This document shows positions 36,541-49,447 of a DNA stretch of 64,000 nucleotides, piece by piece. Positions within the stretch are counted from its first letter, which is position 1. The number at the start of each line of letters is the position of its first letter. Under the pieces are notes generated by a model. It did not search any database. It had not been told where the DNA came from and was given only the letters and a program-made list of their open reading frames with translations. Origin of the DNA: Ctena decussata (Eukaryota > Mollusca > Bivalvia > Lucinida > Lucinidae); the NCBI GenBank assembly GCA_963989385.1, contig OZ022502.1:15487001-15551000 (forward strand). The letters are read 5' to 3'. The translations under genes were made by a program, and so were the position numbers.

Positions 36541-36878
36541 GGGGCAACGGAAAAAAAACGTTCCTGGTTTTAACAAACTTGAGTGGACACGCTTCCCCGA
36601 TGCTGTTGCAAAATTTCGGAAAAGATCCTTTTTTTGCAAAAAGAGTTATCTGCCCTAGCTCCCAAGGTAGTTGACGGATCGCGACCAAAGTTATAAACTT
36701 TTGTTCCTCTTTTGCCTAGAGTCTCAAAATAAAATTTCACTTGGATCCGCCCAGTACGTTTTGAGAAGAAGTCGCTCAAAGGAGTGACGAACGACGGACG
36801 ATGGACGACGAGGGACGACGGACAGCCTGCCTATACTGTAAGCTCCCCAGTAGCCTTCGGCTCAAGGGAGCTAAAACA
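36541..36878 (+). mobile_element. Pearl-like right end, unit a
   Basis: A gacgaacgacggacgatgga tract (36786-36832) precedes a hairpin (36841-36877) with taagctccc and gggagcta arms and ttcg at its tip. It lacks a clear tandem core. Confidence 0.65.
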
Positions 36879-37978
36879 TGCGATTGAAAATGTGCGAAAA
36901 AATGTTGAGACACGATTTTCCCAAAACAAAGTCTATTGGAAGGCTCAATGCAACTAGCTCCGCAATGGAAAATTGGATCTGGCTGAATTTCGAATTCGTC
37001 TGAGCTCTTGTGCCTGTCCTCTTTTCCTGCAAGTCTGAAAAAGGTCCGAGCAAAAAAGACCGTAAAAAGCTGGAAGCACTATATTCAAGTAACTCTGTTA
37101 TGATAAGTCCAATCTGACCGATATTTGAACTCAGCCGAGTCTTCTTGCCTGTCATTGTTTCCTGCGAGTATGAAAAAGAATAAATTCGACTAAGAAAAGC
37201 AAAAAAAAAAAAAAAAAAAAAATGTTGAGACACGATTTTCCTCATACAAAGTCTATAAGATCGCTTAAGGGCAACTAACCCCACGATGGAAAATCCGATG
37301 TCGCAGAATTTTGAACTTGTCCGATTTTTTGTGCCTGTCCTTGTTCCCTGCAAGTCTGAAAAAAAGATCCGATCAAAACTGACCGAAATAAGCTGGTGGA
37401 GACACTATATTCTTTGACGCTCAAGGGCAAGTAACTCTGTTATTATAAGGCGAATCTGACTAATATTCGAACTCATCCGAGACTTCTTGTCTGCCATTGT
37501 TCCTGACAAGCATGAAAAACATCCAATAAAATGAGCAAACAAAATGTGGAGACATGATCTTCCTTATACAAAGTCGATAGGTACGCTCAATGGCAACTTC
37601 CTCCAGGATTGAAAATAAGATCTGGCTAAATTTCGAACTTGTCCGAGTTCTTGTTCCTGTCCTCGTTCCAAGCAAGTCTGAAAAAGATCCGATCAAAAAT
37701 AGCGGCAAAAACCTGGAGACAGCATTTTCCCCATTATAAGTCAACGGGAGATATTTGTTGCCATGATAACCACAGTTTCGGCCAGACATGCCCCAAAACC
37801 CTAATGCAGCCCTTTCCCCTGCCCAAATTAACTACATATGAAATTTAATGAAGATTGGCCTTGAAGCAGCTTTAGAGTTATAATTGGTTGAATATGTTGA
37901 TGAACGGACGGACGGACTGACGACGGAGCCTGCCTATCGTATAAGCTCCCCCGTAGCCGCTGGCTCAGGTGAGCTAAA
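36879..37978 (+). mobile_element. Pearl-like unit b with tandem core repeats
   Basis: Alternating core words gagacacgattttcc, acaaagtctata, cctgcaagtctgaaaaa and aagtaactctgttat recur through 36890-37740. A ggacggacggactgac tract (37903-37925) and a terminal hairpin (37941-37978; taagctccc / gtgagctaa) follow. Minus-strand frames of 109-160 codons arise because the core stays open; no domain was recognised. Confidence 0.65.
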
Positions 37979-38689
37979 ACGGCATGCTTTGTGACCATGG
38001 ACTCTTTTGTGTATGTTCAATACAAGTTTTGTTTATAACAGATCTTATCCGGTTTATATACTAAATTGTGTGTAAATGGGTAATTTACGGAAACCCGGGA
38101 AGGTACATGCGAGTTTTATAACTTGTTCGGACGACATAATACCTTGCTTAAACGACTTAATATCTTGTTTTCTCAAGATATTCAACTTATTCGCACAACT
38201 TTTATCTTGTTCGGACGACTTTATATCTTGTTTGCACAACTTATCATATTGTACGCACAAGATAACTAACTTGATCTGACGACTTGATATCTCATTCGGA
38301 CGACCTACTATCTCGTTCGGACAACACAATATCTTGTTGCACAAGATAATTAACTCATTCCGACAACTTAATATCTTGTACGGACGACCTCATTATATTG
38401 GTGGAACAAGATACTAATCTTAACAAGTAGCTCAGAAGGAAATGATCACTCACTCGAGTCGAACTGGCCTAGGAAACAGTATGCTGTGGGCTAGGCCTGC
38501 AACCCGACCGTAGGTATTCAGATAAGCAGAACACCTAGTTTTCATCGAGTCACCGGAAGTCGGCCTCACGGCGCCGGTTAGCTGTGGGCTATTTCAGCAA
38601 ACAAGTACAGGTTCTTCTGTCCAATCTGGTCAGATTGATACAATTAAACTAAATGAGCTAGTTGCGAAAAAATGGGTCGTTTCAGCACT

Positions 38690-39370
38690 CAAGGGCAAGT
38701 AACTCCAACCAGAATAGTCAAATTCAATCAACCTTTATTTTTGTCCAATAGTCTATGCCGTCCCTAGTTATCTGCAAGTTTCATAATGATCAAATTAAAC
38801 AATAAATGAGTTGTGCCCGGGACAAAGTCAGATATGGGATTTCTCTGCACTTCAGGACACTCAAGGGCAAAGACACTATGGCTCACACGAAAGAACCATT
38901 ATACTCCTTACACGGAATTTCAAACGAACAAGTCCACTTGGGGTCCTTGCGAGTACTTGGAGACACTTTCAGTCGGACCCCGAGTCACTGGAGTACTTGC
39001 AAGTCATGATTTACATTTCAGCACAGTTACCTAGAGTCCTTGCGTGCCTTCCGAGTATTTTGTGAATTTTAGAGATCCCGAGACAGGACGCCCAAGGACC
39101 CGGAGTCTTTGAGCAAAATTAAAAATTGGATTCGAAAAGAACGAGGTAAATGGTTCTTTCATATGCACGTCCTGGTTATCTATGAGTTTGAAAAAAGACC
39201 CAAATATGGTATGCTCCAGACAAAGTCAAATATGGGCATTTTCTTCACTCAAGGGTAAGTTACTCTGACGTGTACAATCCTAATTGGCTGAATTTCGAAC
39301 CCTACTGAGACTTTATGCCCGTCCTAGTTACCTGCAAGCTTGAAGAAAGATCCAGTAAAAAAATCAATCT
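38690..39370 (+). repeat. Pearl-type core repeats inside FB3
   Basis: cactcaagggcaagtaactc, agttatctgcaagtttcataatgat-like words and gacaaagtcagatatggg recur at about 38690, 38820-38870 and 39225-39350, similar to the core of 36879-37978. Confidence 0.55.
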
Positions 39371-39480
39371 ACGCGGGATGATCAGCCGCTGCATCTCAGA
39401 AACTGGGCTTTTTACTAATTTCTTAATAAACTTGATGAGTTGCTAATTCATTAGCATTACCTTCAGCGAGTTTGACGTTC

Positions 39481-39511
39481 ATATGAGCCGAACAACCAAC
39501 TAGATTGTGTA
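39481..39511. mobile_element. MITE-G fragment
   Basis: atatgagccg then aacaaccaactagattgtg matches the left end of MITE-G with an internal loss; the rest is missing. Confidence 0.5.
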
Positions 39512-39576
39512 AACCGCGGCGGAAAGTGAGGGTGATGGCCGGGGCCCCGTAAAACCATTTAAATTATCAGGCCTTA

Positions 39577-39789
39577 AGGTTATAAAACTTTTTTCATGCT
39601 CAGCTGAGTTGAGCATGAAATTTTACCTGCTAATAGATACCAAATTTTTGATAAGTACAGTTGTTTTCTTGTCCAGTTTAGCTGAGTAAAAAGTTTTCTC
39701 TGCTTATGAATATGAAAATGCCAACATATTTATCAGCAGAGAAAATTTTATGCTCAGCTGAGTTGAGCATGAAAAAAGTTTTATAACCT
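39577..39789. mobile_element. Palindromic MITE nested in FB3
   Basis: aggttataaaacttttttca on the left pairs exactly with tgaaaaaagttttataacct on the right. The adjoining tgctcagctgagttgagca is a palindrome present in both arms. 213 bp in all. Confidence 0.85.
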
Positions 39790-40513
39790 CGGGGCCAGGT
39801 TTATTACTGTGCGTCCCAAGGCGTCACTTTCGTCGCGGGGTTGCATTTGTTTTATGTTCGGTGCTGTTTAACTTATGTTGTCGGAACAATTTAATTATCT
39901 TGTTCGAACAAGATATTAAGCCGTCCGAACAAGATATTAAGTTGTTGGAACATGGTAATCAGTTATGCAAACAAGATATCAAGTCGTCCGAAGAAGATAT
40001 TCAGTTATTCGAACAAGTAAATTAAGTTGTGCGAAGATATTAAGTTGTTGAAATAAGGTATTATGTCGTCCGAACAAGTGATGAAAGTCGTCGGAACAAC
40101 TTAAAAGAAAACTCGCATATGTCCCTTCGCGGGTTCCGTAGTAATTACATTTGAAGTCATTATTTACAATTGACAGTAGCTCATAAATGAACTAACCTGA
40201 GAGAAAATGTACTGTATGCAAGCACAAAATCTTAAGATCAACTTCCACATAATAGCAATATGGTTGGGGCATTCTAAGCTTGTACATTATAGACAAGTTA
40301 TTGTTAAAATCTAGTATTTAGATTTGTCTTCAGTGACACAAAGTTTGGTGTGAGGCTCAGTTGTACGCTCCAACCCTGAGGCACATTTTATAATGGCACT
40401 GTTTATATCAAATATCTTCCTTGTTGTGAAATATAAGGCTCTTACAGGTAAAATGTTCGTATACGCGTAGTTACGTTGATTTATAAAGATTAAGTTCAAG
40501 ACCAAACCTATAT

Positions 40514-40767
40514 AAGGTAATGGTTTCTAATAGCCTTGTGGCCGTAGGGGCAGTAGGGATTAGCGGCCTATTGTATCTTGGGCACAGCATACGAAAGGCA
40601 GAGCCCATCCCTCTCCTATCGCTGCCTTATCCTTCCCTGATTCGAAAAAATTACAGCTGGGTCGACAGAGCCTGAGGGTTTTTCCAGTCGCTGTTTAACC
40701 GAAACCGAGAGTCGAACTCGCGACCTTCTGTACCATAACCGAGTCGCTCTGATATACTTAGGGGCCT
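40514..40767 (-). mobile_element. SINE-1 copy 3
   Basis: Shares tagccgtagggg-, gcccatccctctcct- and ccttatccttccctgattcg- words with the other copies, but is more diverged, with a short deletion in the body and a damaged head. Confidence 0.85.
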
Positions 40768-42439
40768 ACACACATTATAAATCATAAGAAATTAGAAGGC
40801 AAATGAATAATTACAAGGTTGAAAATTCACTAAATTAGAAAATATTATTGACCTAATTGATTTATCGACCAAACAAAAGGAAGAAGAAGGAGAACAAAAA
40901 AAAAACATAGGATAAAAAGGAAACAAATTGAAAGAAAAACAAAAGGCAGAGAAGAGTACCGAATGGGGCTGCTTTTCTTTTTTTATAATTAGATGAACAC
41001 GTCTGACATTTACAGCATGATCAAAATTTTAGTGTCATATCCAAAACGTACTTGTGTCCCTCTGTGGTACCCAGCTGGATGTCTACCCACATTAAAGGCA
41101 GCCATTTTGGATCACAAGACCAATATTCGGGACAATCAAATTGATTCCAACGCTGATGTTTTACAAGGACTGTAGTGAAGTAGAAACTATATGTAAATGT
41201 AAGTAAAGACACGCTTTTTTATATAATATATCACGCAGCTCTCTGTGTTTCAAAAACAAATTATAATAGTGGTTAGAATGTAGCAATAATATTACTGGGG
41301 TATACGAGGTTGGTTCAACATGTTCTGTCACTGGCGACACATTATATATTCATAAACTTGCTATAGCTTATCGTAGCACCCATCGCTATCGCTGCGAATA
41401 ACTGATAGAAACATTGATTACTTCAAATAAAATTAAAACTACAACCGTGTGTCTTATCTTGAAGTTCTAAACAAATTAACGGATGACTTACTTTATTTTA
41501 TAAAGCAGAAGTGTTATCATGAGATTTCATAAACTAAAGATAGTGGCAATTCTTTTTGTGTGTGATTTATGATTTTAGTCGCACTTTGCCAGCGGCATTA
41601 CAACCTTGATATCTGCAGCTCTAGTAGCCGTCTAGCGATGTTTGACTCTTAGACATAGTTTAGAAGACATAAGAAACTTTATTTAAAGTCTGTTTTCAAA
41701 TTTACAACATAATCAACATTAGCCATTTTGCTATTTACCGACCAACAAATAATTAAAGCTACACATGTATATAAACAAGCATGCATCACAGTTAGAAAAC
41801 ATATATCACAGAAAAGCATAAATATATTACAGATCTAAAGGAACTTAAAACATATGGATAAGTTAAGACAGGGTGCAAGCATCATGCTCAATTGCCGCAT
41901 GCTTGCAACCCCATGTAAGTTAAACAAGATAAATGGTACATGCATACAGGGAAAATTAAAATATTAGGTAAATATAATGCACAAGTTTATTATAAAAATG
42001 ATAAATTAAATTACACCAAAAATATAGCTGAGCCCATCACTGTGGTTGGTCTTTCCCGAGAAGGAAAGAGATTTTCACCAATGACTCTGTCCCTGGACAA
42101 AGCACGAAGCCCTTGGTGAAGCGAAAGTGAGAAAGACGAACCACGATGAGACATCAGATCAAACATAAAAAGCCTATAATGATTAAAAGTACAACACAAA
42201 CAGGCTATCACAGGTCAGCATGCATAATTCTATTTGCTTCTTTGCACCCGGGAGCATCAAGGAAACATGAAGCTGAAACATTAAGCCAGAAGCTTTGATG
42301 GAAATAAAAAGCAGCTGGAAAGCAACAAGCAAACGAAAAAGCACAAAAACAACAGCAAAAAACAAGCAGAACTGAAAAAAACACACAGCAAATAGAATTG
42401 AAAATAAGAGCAACATTGGTTAAGCAGGTATGGCACAAC
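40768..42439. other. No gene recognised
   Basis: AT-rich. A small hairpin at about 41873-41912 pairs gcaagcat with atgcttgc. Short frames show no domain. Confidence 0.4.
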
Positions 42440-44068
42440 TACAGATTAAAAAAAAAAAAGCAAAAAGTATGCAAAGACCAGGAACTGAAACAATCAAAAT
42501 CCAAATCCAGCCCTCAAACCATAGTTGGAAACAACTAAGATTACAAATAATAAATCTGCATAAAGAACACTTACATGAGGTACCTCCTCAAGTCTGGATC
42601 AGCCTTCCAAACTCCTTGAAGTCCGTGGTAGTCCTCATTTCATCATGACATGGGCAGCCTCATAGCGGAAAGACCCCTTACCGTAAGTGGCCGAACTTAC
42701 TCTAGGCAGATCCACCAAGTTTTGGTATCTGAAAGAATAATTTGAATTTTTTAAAGAAACAATGTCATGAAGGTAGGTAGGTGATAAACCATTTAGAATT
42801 TTGAAAACCTCTTTGGCTATATGTCTAATCCTTCCTTATTCTAAAGTTGACATATTAGCCTTACTGAGTAAGTCCTCATAAGAGCTCGTATAGTCACTGT
42901 ACACTAGTCTGAGTGCTCTGTATTGCAACTTTTCAAGTTTTAGAGTACTTGACTTAGAACAGAAATGCCAGACCAGTGGACAGTAACTGAAATTTGATCT
43001 TATGAAGGACTTATAAATTAAAAGTTTAGTATCTATATTTATGTAATTACTTATTCTGAGAAGAACATTTATTTGTTTAGCAGCCTTCTTGCACATATTG
43101 GAGATGTGTAAATCGAAATTCAATAAATAATCAACAGTAACTCCGAGTAATTTCACTGATTCTTCGCACTTGATATCGGTGCCTCTAACTCTGAAACTCT
43201 TACAGCCGTCATAGGCCTTTTCCCCCAAGACTATGGCCTGGAACTTTTCAGGGTTTGCCTGCATGCTATTGAGGCCAAACCACTGAATGATATTTTCACT
43301 CTCTGCCTTAACCACAGCCCTGGTTTGAGAAAGGTCCTGACTGCTGTAAGACAAAGTATTGTCGTCCGGATTATTTATATTACGTGGATTTTTTGACAAA
43401 GAAAAAGATATCATTTATGAAAATATTAAAAAGAAAGGGTCCTAAAATAGAACCTTGTGGAACACCTTTAATAGTGTTACGCCATGAACTATGATAATAC
43501 AGATGCTGTCCTAGCTTTACCATCTGTTTCCTATATGATAGGTAACTCTGAAGAAAAGAACATGCTGTGTCAGAAAGGTCATAGGCTGCCAGCTTGTCAA
43601 TAGTGAAGGCATGCGGAAGACAGTCGAAGACCTTGGACAGATCCATCAACATGGCTCCTACATATCCATGGCCGTCCAATTCCCTCTTTCAGTCCTCCGC
43701 AAGCCTCAGTAGAGTAGTCTGGCAGCCGAAACCCTTTCTGAAAGCAGCTAAGTATATATGAAAGATATTTTCAAAATGATCACTCAATTGATGAAATATA
43801 ACTCTCTCAAATATCGTTGAGTGTGTAGGTAAGACACTCACAGGCCTGTAATTCTTTTTCATGAAGGGATCATCCTTTTTAAAAATTGGACTGACCTGGG
43901 CTTGCTTGAGTCTGTCAGGAAACTTTTTTGACATGATAGATTTGTTTAAAATTTCACATAGGGGACCAGAAAGAACTTAAGCTCCATACCAGTAGCTTTC
44001 TTGGAGCTGAGTGACTGAATTATTTTCAAAACTTTACTTTGCTGAGTAGTTTTGAAATCAAAATCTAT
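42440..44068 (-). pseudogene. LINE reverse transcriptase remnant (CR1/Jockey-type), 3' half
   Basis: From 44068 downward: FDFKTT and SSKKATGMELKF words (RT fingers), then KKNYRPVSVLPT (43934-43689), LMDLSKVFDCLPHAF and VKGVPQGSILGP-type motif (43679-43380; seen as IKGVPQGSILGPFLFNIF), then 192 codons (43414-42836) with NPDDNTLSYSS in place of YADD, LLGVTVDYLLNFDLHISNM and SFIRSNFSYCPLVWHFCS. Frameshifts separate the three frames and a further stop precedes the tail. Endonuclease domain missing. Its 3' UTR matches the young insertion at 16881-17005. Inactive copy of a family that was recently active. Confidence 0.9.
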
Positions 44069-44405
44069 ATAGCCCCTGCTAGTCTTCTAGCATTAGACTG
44101 CATCGCCAAGCGTGAACAAATTAAGGACAAAGACTTTGCAGTACTGTGTTAAATTTATAGTCGGGTATGCAAAATAAGACAAATACAAAGAACTAATCTC
44201 ACCACTACGACCTAAATCTTAATGAAGCTTGGCGATACTGCCTTGTTGCTAGTTGCGCCAGACGTTTTTAGACTAATGCAGATGCTGCAGATATCAAAAT
44301 TGTAATGCTGCGTAGCTGGATAAGTTCGACTAAAGCAAACCGCCACGTGTATAACGAACTGCCATTGTCACAAAACCTCATGATAACACTTCTGATTTAT
44401 ATAGT

Positions 44406-44630
44406 AATATAAATTTTCTGCCCCCTGAATTACCCCACCCCTTACATTTACTGAGTGAAGAGCAAGTTTATCTTAGACATCAATTCGTAGAAAGAATTAG
44501 GACAACTTACAAAATGTGTAACGAATCTCAAGATAAGAGAGATTTTTATAGAGTTTGCAGGAAGGAAATAATTCTAGGTCACCTATCCGCGGCATTGAAC
44601 GTCCACGGTTTGGTATTAGAAATGAAATGA
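44406..44630 (+). other. Open 74-codon segment, unidentified possible coding relic
   Basis: An uninterrupted frame without an initiating Met contains LPPELPHPLHLLSEEQVYLR and a basic, Cys-containing continuation (YRVCRKEIILGHLSAAL). Its amino-acid mix is protein-like, unlike most frames here, but no family was recognised and no splice sites frame it convincingly. It could be an exon or a transposase relic. Confidence 0.3.
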
Positions 44631-45236
44631 TAAAACGTAATTCTACTTGGACCGGGTCTTGCTACTGGTCCTTGCGTTTGTGGAACGTGCATAATAACGG
44701 TTAGAAGTAAACAACTTTTTATGACATTAATCACAAGTACATCAAAGTGTTATATGATAATATTCTATTATAGAACTAAGTCAAAATATAAAGATAATAA
44801 AGTACTTTTAGGGAACATTTTTATTATCCCTCGTACTACCACTGCTGATTTACTATCAAACTAATAGACTGAGAGACCGAAGAACGGATGGACACTCACC
44901 AAACAAGAAGCAGCGTTTAAGATAGATGTGCGCTGATGAATAAAAAGTTTCTAGGGCAATCTGAAAATTTTATAACAGGCATTCTTGGTTGTTACTTGTT
45001 GCTAGATACTGTGAAATTTACATACATATAATTGTAGCAAGTGATATGAACGGCAGGAGTTAGAATGCTCATTTGGCCACCGTGATTCAAAATTCGGCCA
45101 GCTTTGCATACAAAAAGATTTAATGAAGTTTATACCAACAGAATCTAGTTCTACCTCATACAGGGACAATTTACTGATAGATGGACGGACGCGTAAATGA
45201 ATGCAAGGAAGATAAGAAAAAATAAAAGTAGATTTA

Positions 45237-45261
45237 CCCCCCCCCCCACCCCCCCCCCCCC
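45237..45261 (+). repeat. C homopolymer
   Basis: Nearly pure C run abutting the 5' edge of the RTE-like LINE. Confidence 0.9.
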
Positions 45262-47340
45262 GTAGATACTTGGGAGGGAACGTCGCAAGAAAAAGCCATG
45301 GGTCACCAGAGATGTGCTTGACCTCTGTGATGAGAGGAGGGATCTGAAGAAAAGGCAGTATGAAGAAGAAGGAGCGAAAGAATACAGAAAAGCTAACAAG
45401 AAGGTTCAGAATGAAATGAAGAAAGCAAAGGAAAATTGGATGGGTACTAAATGCGAGGAGATTGAAACTTGCCTGAACAAAAACAACAGCAAGAAAGCAT
45501 ACCAGCCGGTGATGGATGTAACTTCAGAGAAACAGGGTAGATCTACAACTATCAAGGACAAGTCTGGAAAATGTCTAACAGAAGAACAAGAGATTCTCAG
45601 CAAATGGACAGAATATTGCTCGGAGCTATACAACCATGAGAGTTATGGTGACCATACAGTTCTGGACTGCACTCAGCACCCAGAAGAAAATCTACAACCG
45701 ATCCTTCGGGAGGAAGCTGAGATTGCTGTAGCTGCACTGAAAAAGTGAAGGGGCCGCTGTAGCTGATAATATACCAGCAGAACTTGTTCTATAAGGGTGG
45801 GGGGGGGGGCATGACTGACATTTTGACAAAGATCTGTAATAAGATCTGAAGAACAGGAAAATGGTCAACCCCATGGACTCTGTCGCTGATTATTACACTC
45901 CCGAAAAGGGGCAACCTACAGCTCTGCCAGATCTACAGAACCATTAGCCTCATCAGTCATCCGAGCAAAGGCATGCTGAAAGTCATTTCGAACAGGCTCG
46001 AACCCCAAGCTGAAGAGATCATCGCTGAAGAACAGGCTGGGTTCAGAGCTGAGAGAAGCACCACAGAATAGATTTTCAACCTCAGAATCCTGCGTGAAAA
46101 GTACATTCAACATCAGCAGAATCTGCACCATGTCTTGATAGACTTAGTTTAAACAATATTTTATTTCATCTAGACATATAATAATGCAACACATGAATTT
46201 ATTGGGATTAGGCAGCAATAAAGCAGACTTCAATAGACTTCAATAAAGCATTTGACGGGGTATGGCATGCAGCCTTATGGACCACCATGCGGAAGTACAA
46301 TATCAATGCAAATCTAGTTCGCGCCATTGAATACCTGTATGACCAGGCTGCAAGTGAAGTTAAGATAAATGTCAGCACAGGAAAATGGTTAGGAACAGCA
46401 GTTGGAGTTAGGCAAGGCTGTCTTCTCTCACCCACCTCTTCAACATTTTTCTCGAAAGGATCATGTCTGATGCTCTGGAAGAATATAATGGAAAGGTTAG
46501 CATAGGTGGCAGAAATATTACAAATCTGCGGTTTTCCGATGACATTGGAGCTCTTGCTGAGGAAGAGCAAGAACTAGAAGCCCCAGTCGAATGTCTTGAC
46601 AAAACCTGTACAAGGTATAAAATAGAGATAAGTGCTGAGAAGACCAAGCTAATGAAAAACAGCGCCAGCGTCATCCAAAGGGAGATCAAGGTTAAAGAAT
46701 AGAAGCTTGGAAAAATTACAACCTTTAAGTACCTTGGAGCAATTGTCTCAGATGAGGGCTCAAATCCGGAGGTTCTCTCTGGAATTGCACAAGCCACTGT
46801 AGCTCTGACAAAGCTGAAGCCAAATATGGAGAGATAGCAGCATGTCTCTTGGATCAAAGGTGAAACTTATGCGCTTCCTTGTCATATCCATTTTTCTGCA
46901 TGCCTGTGAGTCATGGACAAGACAGCAGAGTTAGAGAAAAGAACGCAGGCTTTTGAGATGAGATGCTACCGAAGGTTACTTAACTTTTCGTACAAGGACC
47001 ATATAACCAATGAAGAGGTTCGGATGAAGATCCTAGCAGCCATTGGATATTATGACGAGGTCCTGACCTTGGTCAAGAAACGGAAACTGAGGTGATTTGG
47101 CCACGTCTCAAGGTATCCGGTTTAGCAAAGACAATTCTGCGGGGCACAGTGAAAGGAAAGAGAAAGACGGGTAGGCAGAAAAACAGCTGAGAAGACAAGA
47201 TTAAGCTTTGGACAGGGGTGGATTTTGCTAGCTCAACTAGGGCAGCAAAAGACAGTCCTAGGTGGAAAGGGATTGTTGCAGAGTCCTCTGTGGTGCCCCG
47301 ACGACCTAACAAGGTTATGGGATAGACGAGATTAGACTAG
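45262..47340 (+). pseudogene. RTE-like LINE, linker-RT-C-terminus, decayed
   Basis: Starts at KKPWVTRDVLDLCDERR (45314 frame, 144 codons, linker), frameshifts near 45745, then ITLPKRGNLQLCQIYRTISL and IIAEEQAGFRAERSTTE (RT fingers, in-frame stop). An 85-bp intrusion precedes NKAFDGVWHAALW, then VGVRQGCLLSP, LRFSDDIGALAEEEQ (catalytic FSDD), TTFKYLGAIVSDEGS and FEMRCYRRLLNFSYKDHITN, with a closing part ending near tggtgccccgacgacc. The order and C-terminal style fit RTE-type LINEs; the clade is tentative. At least four frameshifts or stops. The endonuclease is missing. A 3' scrap of the same family lies at 32262-32375. Confidence 0.9.
46146..46230. other. 85-bp intrusion in the RT core of the LINE
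   Basis: The expected IDFxKAFD motif is split: HVLIDL ends at about 46146 and DFNKAFDG resumes at about 46232. The intervening AT-rich sequence starts gtttaaacaatattttattt and ends with a duplicated agacttcaata. Confidence 0.65.
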
Positions 47341-47470
47341 AAAGTGATTGTTTTCCGGGTATATTGCGTTTTAAAGATACTTTTCGTTACATGTATTCCA
47401 GACAATTGAGGGAAAGTTTATAAGGAATTCTGATGATAAGAACTGGATGGTGTGACATAAAAGCCGTAGA

Positions 47471-47549
47471 ATGGATGCAGATGCTACAGATGATGGTGGT
47501 GATGAGAGTGCTGTAGAAAAACGGCTGGATGAGCTGTTGTTACGCATAG
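47471..47549 (+). CDS. Candidate first coding exon of a spliced gene
   Basis: An ATG opens 26 codons plus one base (MDADATDDGG... ending ...LDELLLRI), acidic at first and then an amphipathic helix-like end, followed by a good donor (atag|gtaaat). The exon ends in phase 1. The exon at 59794-60242 begins in phase 1 after a polypyrimidine-AG, and joining them gives a smooth acidic stretch leading into TEEQVNWTKIG. A cttccag-like AG at about 47402 could end a 5' UTR intron. It is 79 nt, so chance cannot be excluded; transcript data are absent. Intermediate exons are possible. The proposed intron is 12.2 kb and full of repeats. Confidence 0.5.
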
Positions 47550-49447
47550 GTAAATCAAATTGCAAAATATACTAGACCGGTATTATTTCATAGTTATAAA
47601 ATACATGTGCTTTGCATTAATTTTATACCAAAGCAAGTTTTTCATCAGTCTTAAGACACCCCAGTGCATTTTAACTTTAATAAAAGTACCTACTGTAAAA
47701 TACCATGACATTCACCACCAGAAACAGTTAAGAGACATAGCTTAGGCTTCTGGAAGTGCTAACTTTTTAGAATATTTCAAAGAAGCGATCCGGAGACTTA
47801 TCAAATTTACCAAAAATATTTACTTATGCTGAAATACTTCTGCATGGTTCACGCTGTGTTTAGATGTACAGAAAAATTGTAGTGAAGCACCGAGATCAGA
47901 ATTTGAATATTTTAACTCTTTATGAAACTCCGAATAATTTCCTTTTACATGTAGGAAGAAAAATTATTTCACTTTTAAAAAGATGAAGACGAGTCCATTC
48001 TTGGAGAAAATTAGAGTAGACCCCGTCGTAGAAATAGTTGGCCTTGTTTGAGTCATTAATTGAATAAATTACCTATAACATGCCTAATGTGTTTTTTACA
48101 AGAATTTTAAACTATGCTTCTGATGGCTTTTTCGGTACCGTTAAAACTTAAAGCAGGGATGGGATAATGTGTAATGGCTTTAAAAGTTCCCTTTTTAAAT
48201 CGTTTTTTACCGTTTTCGTTTAAACCCTTAATTTATGTTGATTAGGCAATTTATTTTTCCTTTTGTTATAGCGTTAGGGTATCCCACTAATTGCTGGTAG
48301 GCACAGTGTTTGGCTATCGAAAGCTAAGAAAAACAATATGCTTAAATATCTGTGAATACACAGATTAGACTGCAACATTTAAAAACCTTATTTCGGGAAA
48401 AGTCCAACAGCTACATTGTATAAATAAATAAAAATAAACCCTAAGAAGAAAGACAAGCTCCTCCGCCTAGTACTTCGATACCGGAAGGATATAATGGATT
48501 CATTTCCAAGTGTTCAATCATATTTTATTTGAAATGTGCCTATAAAATGTGTGATCCTACTTAGAATGCCGTTGTTACTGTAAATTATGCGTAATTTTTT
48601 ATTCTAAATATTACAAAATAAATAAAAAAAGCAAAATTTTGCTAATTAGGTTTAAAAATCTAACACGTGTACTGTACAAGTTTTACGACACCATATTTTC
48701 TTGCACTAATAATATGGGTTTAATTATTGGTAGCATGCAAACTATATGAACATTCATTATTAAAATGTTTTATCAGTTTTTGGTTATAACTAGGTTTTAT
48801 TATTGTCAATATTTTGAAGGAAGATATTTTTGTTACAAACCTCTCTAGCCGTCCAAAATGCATCTTTAATTAATTAGTATTTGTAAGGTTTATTCTTTCA
48901 ACCATTCGTAGCAGCAGAAGTTAGAATACACCAGGGTTGTGACAAGATGTATGAAAAATATGCATAGGTATAAATTTATGCAACGAATGTGTATATCTTA
49001 AGACGGACGTACTTTTGTCAATGTTTAAACAGTGTGAGATCGAGAATTGATTATGCATTCATTAGCAAATGCAACCGCCAGCTTCTCAGAGAAGTAGCAA
49101 AATTGATTCGGCCAGCAGCCAGGTCAAATATTAAAGTCAATAAATCCAACAAACAAATTCTTCGTGACAATTAAATCGGTACATATACAAATCCCAGTCT
49201 AATAAGAATTCTTTAAGCTCCGTTCATTGACCGTGCCGCAATTTATTTTAGACTTTCATTCTGAGTCAGTTTGAAAATGGAGTTTTTAGAATTCAGAAAG
49301 TGAGTGGTTTAGATTCGTATAACTAAATCAAGTTTTGTTTGTTCTTTTAGACCCAGTTTCGATCATACCAGGTTTTCAAACAACTGTCCCTTTGAAATAA
49401 ATGCCTAAATCGAAGTGGTATTTACGTTTGGTTTTCGTCGTCATTTA
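47550..49447. other. Proposed intron, no feature recognised
   Basis: AT-rich DNA. A 61-codon frame at 48989-49174 has protein-like content (SRIDYAFISK) but no family was recognised. Confidence 0.4.

Larger units (their letters stand above)
38086..40140. mobile_element. FB3: 2.06 kb foldback element
   Basis: The left end tacggaaacccgggaaggta and right end (inverted) tacggaacccgcgaagggac are followed in both arms by catgcgagtttt-like sequence and then tandem units of about 21 bp carrying cttgttcggacgac and ttaatat words (38110-38410 and 39870-40105, opposite orientation). gtaatt lies immediately outside both ends (38080-38085, 40141-40146), a possible 6-bp duplication, although gtaattac is itself palindromic. 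The interior holds pearl-type core sequence and a palindromic MITE; no transposase. Confidence 0.75.

Noticed and set aside
36871..37789. Minus-strand frames of 160 and 109 codons with repeated RTGT words
   Set aside because: They read tandem core repeats of a pearl-like element.
38086..40140. Regularly spaced short repeats suggesting a CRISPR-like array
   Set aside because: The units are contiguous with no unique spacers and occur in opposed arms of a eukaryotic foldback element.
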